DNA from: Heterobasidion occidentale
Lineage: Eukaryota; Basidiomycota; Agaricomycetes; Russulales; Bondarzewiaceae
Length of the DNA stretch: 64,000 bases
Reading direction: 5' to 3'
Assembly (NCBI GenBank): GCA_039111635.1
Contig: JBCAQO010000010.1
Span: 868,001-932,000 of the forward strand
The translations under genes were made by a program, and so were the position numbers. Of the stretch, positions 1 through 11,159 are shown one piece after another (the stretch's first letter is position 1; every line of letters begins with the position of its first letter). The notes under the pieces were generated by a model that was not told where the DNA came from, ran no database searches, and saw nothing but the letters and a program-made list of their open reading frames with translations.

Positions 1-308
1 GAATGCACTACTCCTGGCCCACGAAGCGCGTGAGCGCCATGGCGCGCGCCGCATGCGCTTCCCACGACAGAAGCTCGTTCAAGGTGCAGGCTTTGAGTGG
101 CATCGGTGCCCGATGCTCGCCAGCGGTCCTGTCGCGAGGCAGACTCGTACAAAGACTCTGTGGGTCAAAAGGCGCGCCGGCGCAGACGCGTGTCGAGAGG
201 CTCCTGTGGGCTCCCCGATTAGCTTCCCCCGCGCCGGGAACGCGCCGCCGGCGCGGGCGGATCCGTAGGGTAAGATATGGCCGGGATGCGTCGTGCCCAT
301 GGGCGGCA

Positions 309-929
309 TCATATCGTGCTGTTGGCCAGCTGCAGGCACATGAACGCGAGGGATCTGCCGCCGGCGATGCGGAGCTTGGGGAGACGCGGAGGGGGGGAGG
401 ACTCCGAGTCGGAGGAGGGCGCAGAGTCGGGGGCGCCGAGGTCGGACGCGGGGGAGGGGGGCGACACCTTGCAGAGCGTCGGCAGAGGGGTGGACGGGCG
501 CTTCTTGAGCGCGCGGCGCTCTTCTGCGTCTGTCGCGTCGTCGTGCGGTGTACGTACGCGAAGCGTACGCTACGCTTGTGAGCCTTGGGTCGACGTTGAG
601 GGCCGGCGGCGGCGCGGGGGGGAGCTGGGGGAAGGGCTGGTCGATGAGCGGGGCGTGCTGAAGGCCGCGGTCAGGCCGTGCTCGCCGCTCCATCGCGAGG
701 GGTGTAGCATGGGCGGCGGGGAGGATGGCACGAACGTGGGGACTACGTCGGTGCACGAGCCCCACGGCGCGTCGTTGAACGCGGCGGACGAGTACTCGTA
801 GTTTGCGTACGAGTGCTGCTCCTGCCACAAGGTGTTAGCGACGGAACGCACGGCGAAGGAGACAGACGGCGGTGGGCGCACCTGGCATGCATAGTGTGCA
901 GCGTCGAGAAGAGCTTGGAATCCGGACAT
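309..929 (-). CDS. Unknown short Pro/Ser-rich protein, multi-exon
   Basis: I do not recognise this gene. A minus-strand ATG at 929 opens the frame MSGFQALLDAAHYACQ, which ends at a canonical donor (GTGCGC). An acceptor before EQHSYANYEYSSAAFND restores the frame. Two further frame changes fit an intron of about 100 bases (phase 0, joining ...GSCTD to HAPLIDQPF) and a very short intron beginning GTACGT near 553. The last exon encodes an ALKKRPSTPLPTLCKVSPPSP region, a Ser/Asp/Glu patch and a C-terminus ending LANSTI, with a stop at 309-311. Third codon positions are strongly GC in the chosen frames, which supports coding. A TATA-like site lies about 97 bases upstream. There are no membrane segments or recognisable motifs. 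The intron model is inferred, and the shortest intron (about 34 bases) is the weak point. Confidence 0.4.
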
Positions 930-1025
930 TGTGATGAGTATATGGAGAAGTGGGAGACGTTGGGCGGTGGTCGGTGTTGCAAAGATGGGTATACTGGGAG
1001 AAGAGAGCCCTGGGTTGAGGCAGGG

Positions 1026-1032
1026 TATTTAT
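1026..1032 (-). promoter_or_regulatory. TATA-like element of the 309-929 gene
   Basis: The minus strand reads CCATAAATACCC here, about 97 bases upstream of the ATG at 929. Spacing and sequence suit a fungal TATA box. The rest of 930-1611 shows no supportable gene: it is the 5' region of the first gene plus the 3' flank of the metallopeptidase. Confidence 0.4.
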
Positions 1033-1611
1033 GGGCTTTGGAGGAGGTCAAAGCTCGCGGCCGTGACGTAAGAGCCACGGGTGGCTCGTTTGGTGCTTGG
1101 ACAAGAAGCCCCCCCGGGTGGTGCTGTGGACAAAGGCGGACCCTGAATTGGCGTTGTGCAGGTGGCCCACGGCGGCTGTGACATGGCAATCGGTCTGACG
1201 GGGCCAGAACCAGGAAGTTGAAAATTACACCAGATCATGAAGAAAACAAGGGGATGGAAGGTCGAGCTGGACGATCTGTTACGGACGTCGCCTGCTGAGG
1301 AGGCCTGCCGCCAAAACGAACGACTCCGGCAAACGCCGAGCTCAACTTGAAGCGGCGCGTCTCGTGATTGCGCGTGTTGCAACTAAAGCAGCCTTGGGAC
1401 AGCTCCTCAGACAAGTCGTAGGCTATATTCTGAAAGTTGGTATGTCGTAGATCTGTGCGCATCTTGGGATATATCCCCGCTAACCCTTCAATCGCAATTC
1501 TTCAACACATGAAATAAATCTCTCAGAATAATATATATGCCACTGATATTCCACCAAAATGAATCGTTAGCACCATGGTCCGTTATGCGCGTCTTCGATA
1601 CCACCACGCTA

Positions 1612-4541
1612 TCATTCCTCCATCTCCTCTCCATCACTCATATACTCGTCGAAATTCTCGTCTTTGTCTTCGTCTTCGTCCCCCTGTCCCTCTCCGTTCT
1701 CTCCTGCCCGAGTCACAGCCGACCCACCATCAGTATTTCGCAGCGCAGCCATTTCGTACGCTTCCTTGGGGAGCTCAGCGCCTGCGGGTATGGTTAGGAT
1801 CCCAAATTCGAGAGTAGGACAATATCCGTTATCGTGCTACAGACTAGATGAGCGACCAAGCAAACAAAATGCAGTCAAGAGCGTACCTGATGTTTTCCTA
1901 TATGCGACGAAGCGGGAAAAAATAGGTCAGTCTCATCGTCTGGCTACCTTGACTTCGCACCAGTTCTTACCATAAAATCCAACTGCAAAGACAAATCAGT
2001 TGAAGGAACAGAAAGACGCAAGAGGACGACTCACTGATCTTTTCTCCCTCATCTGGCCTCAGCTCCTCCATCCCCTTCGGGACTGCACCAGCAACCTCTC
2101 CCTTGACAAATTTCACCTCGTTCACGAACCCATACTCACCCGCGCGTATTTTCAAGCTTTTGATTGTCTCATCCTTACCGATGTCCAGCCATGTCGTACC
2201 CCCGCCGAGTTGCTTCGAGCCGCCGTGGGCATCTGTCTTCGCACCCATGATCTCGCGCGTGCCGTCCTCGTAGTGCACGTACACCCCGTCGAACCACGCG
2301 CCCCTCTGGATCTGCAGCCTCTTCGCGCGAATGACTGCACGTGCGCGGTCAACGGCCATCCTGTGAACGATCAGAACAATGAGCGCACCTTGGCCCTTTT
2401 CGCCGAGCTTCGTGAGCAGCACCGCCCATCGCCATACTCCCCAGCTGCCCTCAGGGCCCCCGCTCATCACGCTCTTCTTCTTCACCACATAATCGCACCC
2501 GGGGAGCGTCACGAGTGCCTCGCTTGTGTACTCCCAGAAGTCCTCGATCGTCTTCTGCGCGCCATCGCCAGCCGTGATCGTCAAGCCTATCTTCACGGGT
2601 GTCTCCTTGTCTTCCCCCTTCGCATCGACTGTCTCATCAAACTCCTTGTGCACCTCGTCCAGCTTCAGCACGAAACCAGCAGCCCCCTGGCCCGCATGTC
2701 CTCTTCCCGTACGAGTCGCCCGTTCCGCATCCATGTCACCAGAGCGATCCCATGCTCGCTCTTGATAACCACGCGGTCCCTCAATGGCTGCGTCGAGATC
2801 GCTGCCTTGGTGCTGGTGCGCGGCTTATCCCCTGGGAGCGCGAACAAGGGGTGAATCGCGAGGTGAAGCATATCGGCGAGGTGCCAATGGTTTGAAGTCT
2901 TCGCAGGCACGGAAAGGCGTCCAGGAGTTTTCAGGCGCGCAGAATAGCTCTCTGCGTGCACGGGTGAGTAAGATACATGCCTGCCGATATCGACTGAACT
3001 CACCTTTGGCAACGAAGCTCCTGTTCCACTCGACATAGCCACGGCTCATGATTCCTAGCATCACACATTTAGCATGCACCGATCGCGATCTATGGATGCA
3101 GCAGCTGACCTGAAGACTGATGTGGCAACCCGAACGCATGCCCGACTTCATGCAGCGCCGCACCTTGTCCTATACAGCACGCCTCCCAATATGTCCCGCA
3201 CTCGCCTTCGCACTCACATTAGTTTGGGGATGCTGCTGGCCCAAGGGTGAGCTCACCATTGTCGTTCCCAACACCACTGGCGCACTGTCACGCGGGTCGC
3301 ATCGAGCAAGCAGGGCACGATCTCCTCTACGAAGCGTGGCCATGCCCAGTGCGTGTGGCTTCCAAACATCCTGTTGGGTGTCACAAATGAGAGGATGGGC
3401 TTGAGGCTCCGTCGATTTGACACCGCACACTCACCCAAGGTGCACCTTGCCATGCTCTCCGCCTGTCCCGCCGAGAGCTGCGTGGCCGGTAATCAGGTCG
3501 TGGGCAGGATCGTAACTACGTTGTTTGATCAAAGTCAAGCGACAGAACACCTCGTGCACAAGAATTGGTTACGCACTGTGAATCGAGGATCAGCCCTGCT
3601 ATAACAGGACCTTCACTCTCGCCTTTGAACACCTGGAAGGGACCCGCATACTGCCCGATTGCCTGATGGAAGTAGTTGTACAGCCCGTCTACGCGCAGGG
3701 TCAGTCGTGGCAGACATCGCGAACGTAACGGTCTACCTTTGTTGCCCGCTCTCGGATTCTGCTGTGCCAGGTTCGAGTTGCGAATTTGTGTGGTTGTGCA
3801 TTGGGACTTGACGACGTGCACTTTCGCGGTCACGCGCCAGGTGGGCTCTTCGTCTGCGATGCTGAGTGTGTCCTGGGCCCATTCTTCTTCGAGACGGAAG
3901 CTGTCCGTTGACGATCAGAATCCACGATCAACATTGTAAAGGCGCTCAACGCGATCAAAGTGAATCGCGCAGAGACTGACCTGCGGCGACCAAAGCCGTT
4001 CTTGCACATCTCCTCGGCGGTGTATGCTTGACACATATAAGCCCACCTAGAAACAAGCATCATTCAGCGATTCAGGTTGAGGGTGGATGGATACTGACAT
4101 CCGCATCTTCTTGATAGCGGCGGCGAGGTCTCGGTGAGAAGGGCTGGCAGCCTTGTCGGGAGGACAGTCCATCCACTGGGGGCTGTCCTTCGCGACCATG
4201 ATCGCTAGATGCAAGGGAGCAACATGAAGCAGAGGAAGATAGGATACATTCGAGACAACGAGCGTAGCGCCGGCGTTGCCATTCAAGGTGAAAGATATGG
4301 TCTGAGGACCAGGCTGCAGATGCACGAGGGCCTTCCACGCGCCTGTCTCAGGCGAGATCGGGAACGTCTGAGATGGGAAGGACGGGGTGTCTACGGTGAT
4401 GTACGGCGACGCGCTTTCTTTCAGCTTGTCGAGCGAGGAGATGGAGCCTGTGACGAGGACGAAACGCTGGTGGATGAGGTCGTCGTCGGCGAGATTGTCG
4501 AGGACAGGGAAAGACATGAGGGGTTTTGAGGATGGAGACAT
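1612..4541 (-). CDS. Metzincin-type zinc metallopeptidase with C-terminal jacalin-like domain
   Basis: Domain order matches fungal 'putative zinc metalloproteinase' proteins (Pfam Metallopep, the family of yeast YIL108W), which often end in a jacalin-like lectin domain. The first exon starts at ATG 4541 and runs to about 4095. It carries the N-terminal beta domain and the motif WMDCPPDKA. Following exons read WAYMCQAYTAEEM, SFRLEEEWAQDTLSIADEEPTW, DGLYNYFHQAIGQYAGPFQVF and MFGSHTHWAWP. Around 3120-3170 lies the extended zinc motif HEVGHAFGLPHQ, followed across an intron by the Met-turn region GIMSRGYVEWNRSF. The C-terminal part (2734 down) has the jacalin-like segment RGAWFDGVYVHYEDGTREI, then VGFYGKNWCEVK and HDNGYCPTLEFGILTIP, and an acidic tail that stops at 1612-1614. 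Two places break the frame without an intron to explain it: between about 3272 and 3296, and in a run of five C/G at 2683-2687. They may be assembly errors or real lesions. The family call is firm; substrate and location are unknown. Confidence 0.8.
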
Positions 4542-4719
4542 GCTGTTGTGGAATGGTTTTATAGGTGGGAGGAGGAGTCACGTCGCATGTGGTCGGGAAG
4601 CAGAAACCGGAAGGGAGACTTGGACGCGACGCGTCTACGGCACGTGGTCTCATTTAATCCATCGAAGGAGTCATCTTGCTCATGTACGCGTTTAGACAGA
4701 AGCTCATCACAGTCTTCGC

Positions 4720-5148
4720 TTGTTCCTAACGCAAATGAGTCCCAACGCCAACGGGACCGACTACCATGTTGCTGGTCCAGACTTTCTAGTCATTCTTCGG
4801 GAGATTACCGCATACATCCTTGTCACCGCGCCAGCACGCAGTCCGTCCCGGACGAGGTGCAAGGCCGCCTCAACGCGCTCATTTGTCGCCTCGGCAGCGT
4901 CGACGAGGATGCTCAGCCCCAGTCATGACTCCTTCGACAAGATGTTGCATGTGTGGGCATCTGCCGCGCCTATTCGCTCTCTCAAGAAAGGTCGGCCGAG
5001 CGTCGGTGCGGGCCAGGAGTGCGAGAAGATGCGCTACAGCAACGGTTTCAAGGCCGCGACCATGCAGAGCAACATTGCCGGCCTTAAGAGCAAGGTCGAG
5101 CGCATGGCCGAGCAGAAGCGCCGCTGGACAGAGCGCATCGAGGACTGA
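4720..5148 (+). CDS. Possible small hypothetical protein with C-terminal helix
   Basis: An open frame of 142 codons ends in a charged, probably helical segment (GFKAATMQSNIAGLKSKVERM followed by AEQKRRWTERIED) just before the stop. The second half (from HDSFDKMLHVW) looks protein-like. The first half is less convincing, because another frame over the same bases (VPDEVQGRLNALICRLG) also looks coding, so an intron or frameshift near 4900 is possible. No family is recognised. It lies tail-side between the divergently placed metallopeptidase and the decayed HNH-like copy A. The start ATG at 4735 (MSPNANG) is as likely as 4720. Confidence 0.3.
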   Translation: MFLTQMSPNANGTDYHVAGPDFLVILREITAYILVTAPARSPSRTRCKAASTRSFVASAASTRMLSPSHDSFDKMLHVWASAAPIRSLKKGRPSVGAGQECEKMRYSNGFKAATMQSNIAGLKSKVERMAEQKRRWTERIED

Positions 5149-5199
5149 TATTAGGTTATATCTGAAACAGCCAAGCCACACGCACGGTCAGTTGTAATC

Positions 5200-6277
5200 T
5201 TCTAAGATGTCTCCACCGAGTAAGTTCACAATTAGACACCAGCGGAGATGTTCCCGCAGAAATCTGCCGTTCGGACCGATGCACGTAGACCCTGAACGAT
5301 TCAATAGATTTGAGCCTTACTTGAAACCCCCGAGGTCTTTGAAGACCATGACACGATAACTGTCCTTCACGGCCAATAGTGATTATGTGGGTTCGGAAGC
5401 AAGAACGCGTTAGAATACGTACGTCAACATGTACCCCGAACGCATTGTCAAGGAAGAGAGGGATAAGGCCTGGCTGCATCGCGATTGCATTCGAGTCGGT
5501 GATGTAGGGCGTAAAATCGTAATCGTCCGGCAAAAGGGTATCGAGATACTATGTTCAAGCTCAATCAGATCCGGAATGTCTTATATATGTAAGGAGAAGT
5601 ACAGGACCTTGAACGACCACAGAGGAGGAAGGATCCACGACACGTCTAACGTCCCCTCCTCTGTCGATCCCGTAAATAAGCACTGTTTGTCTCTTCCCAT
5701 GACAGAGTCTTTGATTGACTCCGTCATAGCAGTCTGGGGTCCGGATGATCATGAGCTTGGAAGAGGAGCAAAAAGACTGGTCGGCGCATCACCTTTTTGA
5801 TGGCTTCATCTGGAATGTATTCACTAGCACAATTGTCCTCTTCCAGAAAAGAGTACTTCCATGATTTGCGATTGAACGATACAAGGCGCGGGGGTATCGG
5901 CAGTTTCTAGTACCAGTATACCTGGTAAAATAGAGAACTGACGTTCGTGCTAGTTGGTGAACATACCATACCACCCATAATCACCGGCAGGCAACGTTGT
6001 CGAGTCAAGAGGCGATATCGCAGGACCTGTTGGCTTCACGTCGTAGTCCAAGATCATTCGGGGCGACTTGCTGAGCTCGACAGGGCGAAGTTCATGATTT
6101 CGGGTTAGGTAGCCAGTGAGACGTATCCATCGATGCAGACTTTTGAATGATGCTTGTGTCAGTTTCTGATTGATGCCTAGTATTCGACGTTCCGATTAGT
6201 CCGCGACTTTAATCTTCGAAACCACCGACGAAAAGATGAAGTTTGAAGCCATGTGGGTGGAAGATGAAGGTATCGCG
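5200..6277 (-). pseudogene. Decayed HNH-nuclease-like gene, copy A
   Basis: This is paralogous along almost its whole length to the gene at 11160-12409. The first exon (encoding RDTFIFHPHGFKLHLF) is present, but the ATG used in copy B is replaced by TTC at about 6283-6285. Recognisable later parts are INQKLTQASFKSLHRWIRLT, YGWYG, KYSFLEEDNCASEYIP, FLLLFQAHDHPDP, a Cys-start segment CLFTGSTEEGTLDVSWILPP and SNAIAMQPGLIPLFLDNAFG. CxxTG followed by a conserved IxPP, and a later N-x-L-x(4)-FD-like region, resemble fungal HNH_2 proteins, but the usual His before I-P is Trp. The FLLLFQAHDHP frame runs into TGA just before the SIKD...CLFTG frame, and the last exon is cut short after GGDILEDY. I judge it non-functional; family membership is moderately sure. 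Confidence 0.55.
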
Positions 6278-6958
6278 GTTGAACGCGACTGACCTTTTCG
6301 ATAGCAGACGAACAGTTTGAGGAGAGGCGAAACTCATCGATCTGATTGCTCCGTGAAGATGGAGCTTGGGGTGATTAAAACTGAGACGCCGATTTTGTCA
6401 TATCGTGACATCAGTACTATATAACAAGAATCGGGTTTCAACGCGTGATCTTTCGGCTAACGCAGCCAGCTTGGTTCGAGTGAAGACAGCCTCGTTTGTG
6501 ACCTGCAAGCGGTGCATTGTGAGGAACAGAATGATATATTACATGCAGTGGTGCGCGGCTCGTATCTTTCCAAGACATGATGCAGTCCAGATGCATATGA
6601 GCTCGATGGAGAGATGTGGTCCTGCACATGGCTGTACCGAGCTTGGCCGATGAAAGAACGTATCGTGCCTGTCAGAAGAATAAGGATAGCCGTTGTACAG
6701 AAAGGAGCGCATGTCTGGAGAGAGCAGACGGTGAGCAACATGGGGACGGAAGTCATCAGTGTGGTTGATGCATATCGCCACCTTGGAGGAAGCGATGCAA
6801 GAAAGAGGAAGAGTGTTTGCTGCGGTCCCAGTGGGGTGTGTGGTCGGTCGACGAAGACGGTGTCGCTCCTGTGCTATGGATGTGAGCGTCGGCGAAACAC
6901 GTGCACGCACCGCCGTCTCCACCGCCGTCTCGTCCGCCACGGCTGGAGACGACTGACC
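6278..6958. other. Intergenic region upstream of the lipase
   Basis: The first ~130 bases are the 5' flank shared with HNH-like copy B. The remainder leads into the lipase start. The lipase frame is open upstream of its ATG, but that part lacks convincing codon bias. No separate gene is supported. Confidence 0.4.
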
Positions 6959-8477
6959 ATGCCCCGCGTCCCCTTCGTCGGCCGCTTGACGTCCCACGAA
7001 TACGTCGCCACTCTCTTTGGGTTCCTGCTCGTCACCCTCGAGGGCGTCCTCCACGTTATCATCTTCTTCCTCCCAAAGCCCGTCATCCGCTGGTTCTACA
7101 ACCGCTCCCGCTTCCTCTTCCACCGCTTCGTCGGCGCCCCCGCCCCCCGCTCAGACACCCGCCGCTTCGCAGACCACGTCCGCAAGGCCGAAGATTTCGA
7201 GGAGCTCTGCAAGCTGTTTGGCTATGTTCACGAAGAGCACCTCGTCCTCACGACCGACGGCTACCTCCTCGGCATCCATCGCCTTCCCGCGAAGAGGGGC
7301 GAGCCAGGCCCTCCACCCGGCACGTCCACCGGAAAGCCCGTCGTCTACCTCCACCACGGTCTCCTCATGAACAGCGAAGTCTGGCTCTGCTTGACCTCCG
7401 AGGACCGCGTCCTCCCCTTCGTCCTCGTCGAGCAGGGCTTCGACGTCTGGCTCGGCAACAACCGCGGCAACAAGTACTCGAAAAAGTCCATCCACCACAA
7501 CCCCAACTCCAACAAGTTCTGGGACTTCAGCATCGACGACTTTGCCTGGCACGACATCCCCGACTCGATTGAGTACATCCTCCAGACCACCCGCGCCCGC
7601 AGCCTCAGCTATGTCGGCTTCAGCCAGGGCAGCGCACAGGCCTTTGGCGCGCTCAGCATCCACCCGCAACTCAATAACAAGATCAACGTCTTCATTGCCC
7701 TCGCTCCTGCCATGAGCCCCGCCGGCCTGGCCGCCCCTCTCGTGGACGGCTTGATGAAAGCATCGTTTGTCATTTCCTCTGCTCTCCTGTCCGTGTGGTT
7801 ATTTACGAGTGCACAGCCCGGCCCTTCTCTTCCTCATCTTCGGCCGCAAAGCGATTCTCTCCTCTGCGGTCATGTGGCAGAGCATCCTGTATCCGCCCAT
7901 CTTCTCCCGCCTGATCGACGCGTCTCTCACGTTCCTCTTCAACTGGCGCTCGCTGAACATCACCTCGACGCAGAAGCTCGCCGCGTACGCGCACCTGTAC
8001 TCGTTCGCGTCCACCAAGTCCGTCGTGCACTGGTTCCAGATCATGCGCAACGCGCGCTTCCTCATGTACGATGACGACGTGTACGCGCCCGCGTTCAGGG
8101 CCAAGGCCTCCATCACCGGCTACCGGCCTGCCAAGTTCCCCACGCGGAACATCGCGACGCCCATCGTGCTCATGTACGGCGATCAGGACAGCCTCGTGGA
8201 CATCGACAAGATGTGCGGGGAGCTGCCGCGCGACGGGGTCGACGTGAGGCGGTTGCGCGGGTACGAGCATCTGGACATCTTGTGGGGCGACAACGTGCAC
8301 GTCGACGTCATCCCGCAGGTGCTCGAGGTGCTGAAGAAGCACTGCGAGACGCCGGAGAAGGTGGGGTCGCTGAAGGAGGGCGTCAACGGGAACGGACGGC
8401 TGAAGGTTTGGCTGGGCGAGAGCGGGGTGTGTGGGCCAGAGACGACGTCGGGGTATGCGACGTCGACGGACGTGTAG
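6959..8477 (+). CDS. Membrane-anchored acid-lipase-type steryl ester/acylglycerol hydrolase
   Basis: Two exons (6959-7764 and 7817-8477, with a 52-base phase-2 intron) give 488 residues. ATG 6959 is chosen because the MPRVPFVGRL start precedes a hydrophobic segment (residues about 17-38, LFGFLLVTLEGVLHVIIFFLP) acting as a membrane anchor. The alpha/beta-hydrolase lipase-associated region follows: FGYVHEEHLVLTTDGYLLG, then VVYLHHGLL. The nucleophile elbow is GFSQGS (Ser in GxSxG). The acid is in YGDQDSLVD and the catalytic His is in GYEHLDILWG. The family includes yeast Tgl1/Yeh1/Yeh2, which hydrolyse sterol esters at lipid droplets or the plasma membrane. Substrate here is inferred from family. 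The gene is intact; the donor GTTTGT is slightly unusual. The C-terminal tail of about 35 residues is low complexity. Confidence 0.9.
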
Positions 8478-9328
8478 ACAGCGGACGGCTATCATACCCA
8501 CATCTTGTATCCCTCCCACTTCCTGGTCCTCATAAGGGAATCTCACGTTCTGGCACTTTTGCTGAGGAAACTATCGAGCGATGTGAAAAAAAGGAACGGA
8601 TGCAGTCGATAGTTTGCTGTTCGTGAGGTTGGCTTTCCCCTGTAAGATTAAGTAGGGCATGCTGCAAGACATCCATCGATGTGGGCCGAGTTGCGGTGTT
8701 CGTGAGAGAGTCTGTCTGTGTTTGTTTCTCACGCATCTTCCTCCTCTTCTCCTTGCACCATCAGTCTACGGCCCGTATCGCAATTCACCTCGTTCTCAGT
8801 CTCCGTTACCCAACGCTTACCGACATATAGGTAGGGATGGATAGATTTGAACTTGATGAGAGCATCTGGGGTTTACAACGCCTAGAGAGATATTCCTGCT
8901 TCTTTGAGGCTCGATAGATAACACAGGAATGCTATGAGCCGCACGCGAAATAGAGTCTGTCACTCCCTGAATTGGTGCTACGAGGCTTTTACGGAAAGAA
9001 CTTCGCAGTGGATCATTCGATCCTGCCTTTTGGTAACAACAATACCTAGTCAATACCCCACGGGGCCCCACAATCGGGTCTCGTATCACCTGCACAATGC
9101 TCGGTACGGTGCCCATATCTCTTTCCCGAGTGTTGGCGTGCGTGTTTCAGGCCTGTATGTCTTTTTCGGCTTCAGGCGCCAGGCACATCCCCAAACAGAC
9201 TAGAAGAATCACTATGGCAAGGCTACAACACCCAAATTCCTCCACATGATCTCACCCTCAACGGCCGTTAAGGTAGGCTTCATGCCGCTCGATTTGTGTC
9301 TCGCCCTTCTCCTCCTTCCTTCGAGAAC
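8478..9328. other. Intergenic region, nothing assigned
   Basis: This covers the 3' flank of the lipase and the 5' flank of the MFS pseudogene. I see only short open frames, with no codon bias, motif or RNA gene. Confidence 0.4.
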
Positions 9329-10403
9329 ATGACCTCCTCGCCGTCCATCGAGAAGAACGACATCACCGTTGTTGAGGACCCTTCGCAGAAACGCGAGGAC
9401 AACGACCGGGTTTCTGTCCTCGACTTTGGAGGGCCTCCTCCCCAAACTTGAGCCCTGAGGAAGAGAAGCGGCTCTTCAGGAAGATAGATCTCAGATTGAT
9501 GCTCATCTTATCCTTGATGCATCTGCTGTGTTTCTTGGATCGGGGTGCGTTGGTTCTTGATTTGAGCAGTACTAGAGCTTGATGTAAGCTCTCCCTTGAA
9601 TGTAGGAAATATTGGTACGTCGACGAGCCATTTCGGTCTTGCAGCGCACGAGATTGAGACGGATATGGGCAGGCAATGCGCGTCTACAAGGACTCGAGAA
9701 ACAGCTTCATCTCGTTGGCAATCAGTACAACATCGCTCTCGTACGTCCTCATTGCGTTCGCGTCATGCGTATCCTGAGACCTAACAGCAGCTTAGACAAT
9801 GTATTTTGTCGTACGCGAACTGACATAATTCTGATGATGCCATAAGTCTCGACCCCTATTTATCATAGCCGTATTGCCTCTTCGAATGTCCAGTCAAGTA
9901 AGTATTTATCTCGATGCATCGTCAATACCGTGTCATTCAACCTTTGGCATTGCAGTCTCGTCCTCAAGAAGTTTCGCCCGTCACGGTGGCTTCCAGGTAT
10001 CACGATTGTCTGGGGAATAGTGATGACCCTCATGGGTCTCGTCAAGACGTTTGTCATTTTCTTACTCTGTTTTCCCTTGTGGTTTACCTTAGTATTCACT
10101 CAGGTACCCACAGCTTGTTGGAGCTCGAGTATGTTTAGGGATCGCTAAAGCTGGCCTTTTCCCGGGTGTAGTATATTAGTATGTTCATCCACTCGAGTTA
10201 CATGACTCGAACTGAATGGTTTCAATTGTTGATTTAGCTTTACTCTGTGGTATCCTCGCGCAATGCTTCAATTTCGAGTTGGCATCTTCTTCGGCGCCGC
10301 ATCTCTTGCAGGTGCCTTTTCGGGCCAAAGACGAGGCGGAGAGCATGCCAGTCCAGCCAACGTAAGCATCGACTCTGTTCACAGCCGAAGGCTGCTTGGA
10401 TGA
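9329..10403 (+). pseudogene. Truncated MFS permease (allantoate permease/Dal5-like)
   Basis: The start (ATG 9329, MTSSPSIEKNDITVVEDP) and the EEEKRLFRKIDLRLMLILSL / FLDRG segment are typical of the anion:cation symporter (Dal5/allantoate) branch of the MFS. Short exons then read GNIG, NARLQGLEKQLHLVGNQYNI, TMYFV, PYCLFECP, LVLKKFRPSRWLPGITIVWG, YPQLVGARVCLGIAKAGLFP and YPRAMLQFRVGIFFGAASLA, all joined by good splice sites. There is a one-base frameshift between VLDFGGPPP and SPEEEKRL (about 9430-9450). After GAFSG the similarity to the family stops abruptly (near 10325) and an unrelated frame runs to TGA at 10401-10403. So only about the first four membrane helices remain of a normally 12-helix protein of some 500 residues. 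It cannot make a working transporter. Confidence 0.75.
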
Positions 10404-11159
10404 GAGGACAGTGCAGGACTGGTGCATGTGAGGAACGGCAACATGTTGCGGGCGCTAGAGCGAGTGCAGTCAGTGGGTGAGAGACAGCGAGAGAGGAAGA
10501 AGGACTTGCGATATTGCGCTCGAGCAGAGGGCTGTAGATAGAGATGGGGAGGTTGACGAGCGAGGAGCGGAGGGAAAGCAAGTGAATGCGAGCGCGTCGA
10601 AGCATTCGACGATGGAGGCGAAAAGTGTCCCGTGCACGCTCGTCGACGTCGGCGTCGACCGCGTCCTCACACTGTACTCAGTTACATATATATCACATGC
10701 CAGTCCGGGCCTTCACACTCGAGCACGTCCACCGTCCATTCAACTCAACCTCGAAAGATCCCAACAACATGCTACCTACTCGCGCTAATATTTCCCGTGG
10801 CTCTCAGGCTCGTTCAGACTTGTACCTGAGTCACGCTCTTTTCCAAGTTCCCATCCTCATTATATGTACACCCCAGGGATCCGCTTGCCGAAGGGAGACC
10901 TTCATATACCGTATATATTGTCATCGAATTTCACCAACTAAGCGTTCTCCCTTCCATGGCGAGATCAATGCCGTGGGTCTTGTCTGTGCAGCTGGCATTC
11001 AGCGTTTCAGTACAGACAAACAGAGGCTCATCCGCTGCAGTCTCATCTGGATAAATCTCTCGGTGACAATTGTATTAGAAAATCTCGCAATTGAGCACAT
11101 CCGACTTCATGAATAACCGAACATTCATTACGATAACCCTTCCAGAAGTTGGACGTAAC
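10404..11159. other. Intergenic region, nothing assigned
   Basis: This follows the truncation point of the MFS gene. Only short overlapping open frames on both strands are present, rich in Arg/Ser, without splice structure or motif. It may mark the foreign side of the break that truncated the permease. Confidence 0.35.

Noticed and set aside
5749..5751. TGA in HNH-like copy A where copy B has TGG, as a nonsense mutation
   Set aside because: The better-conserved frame at this position in both copies is a different one (FLLLFQ...), in which this triplet is not read, so it is not safe to call it a lesion.
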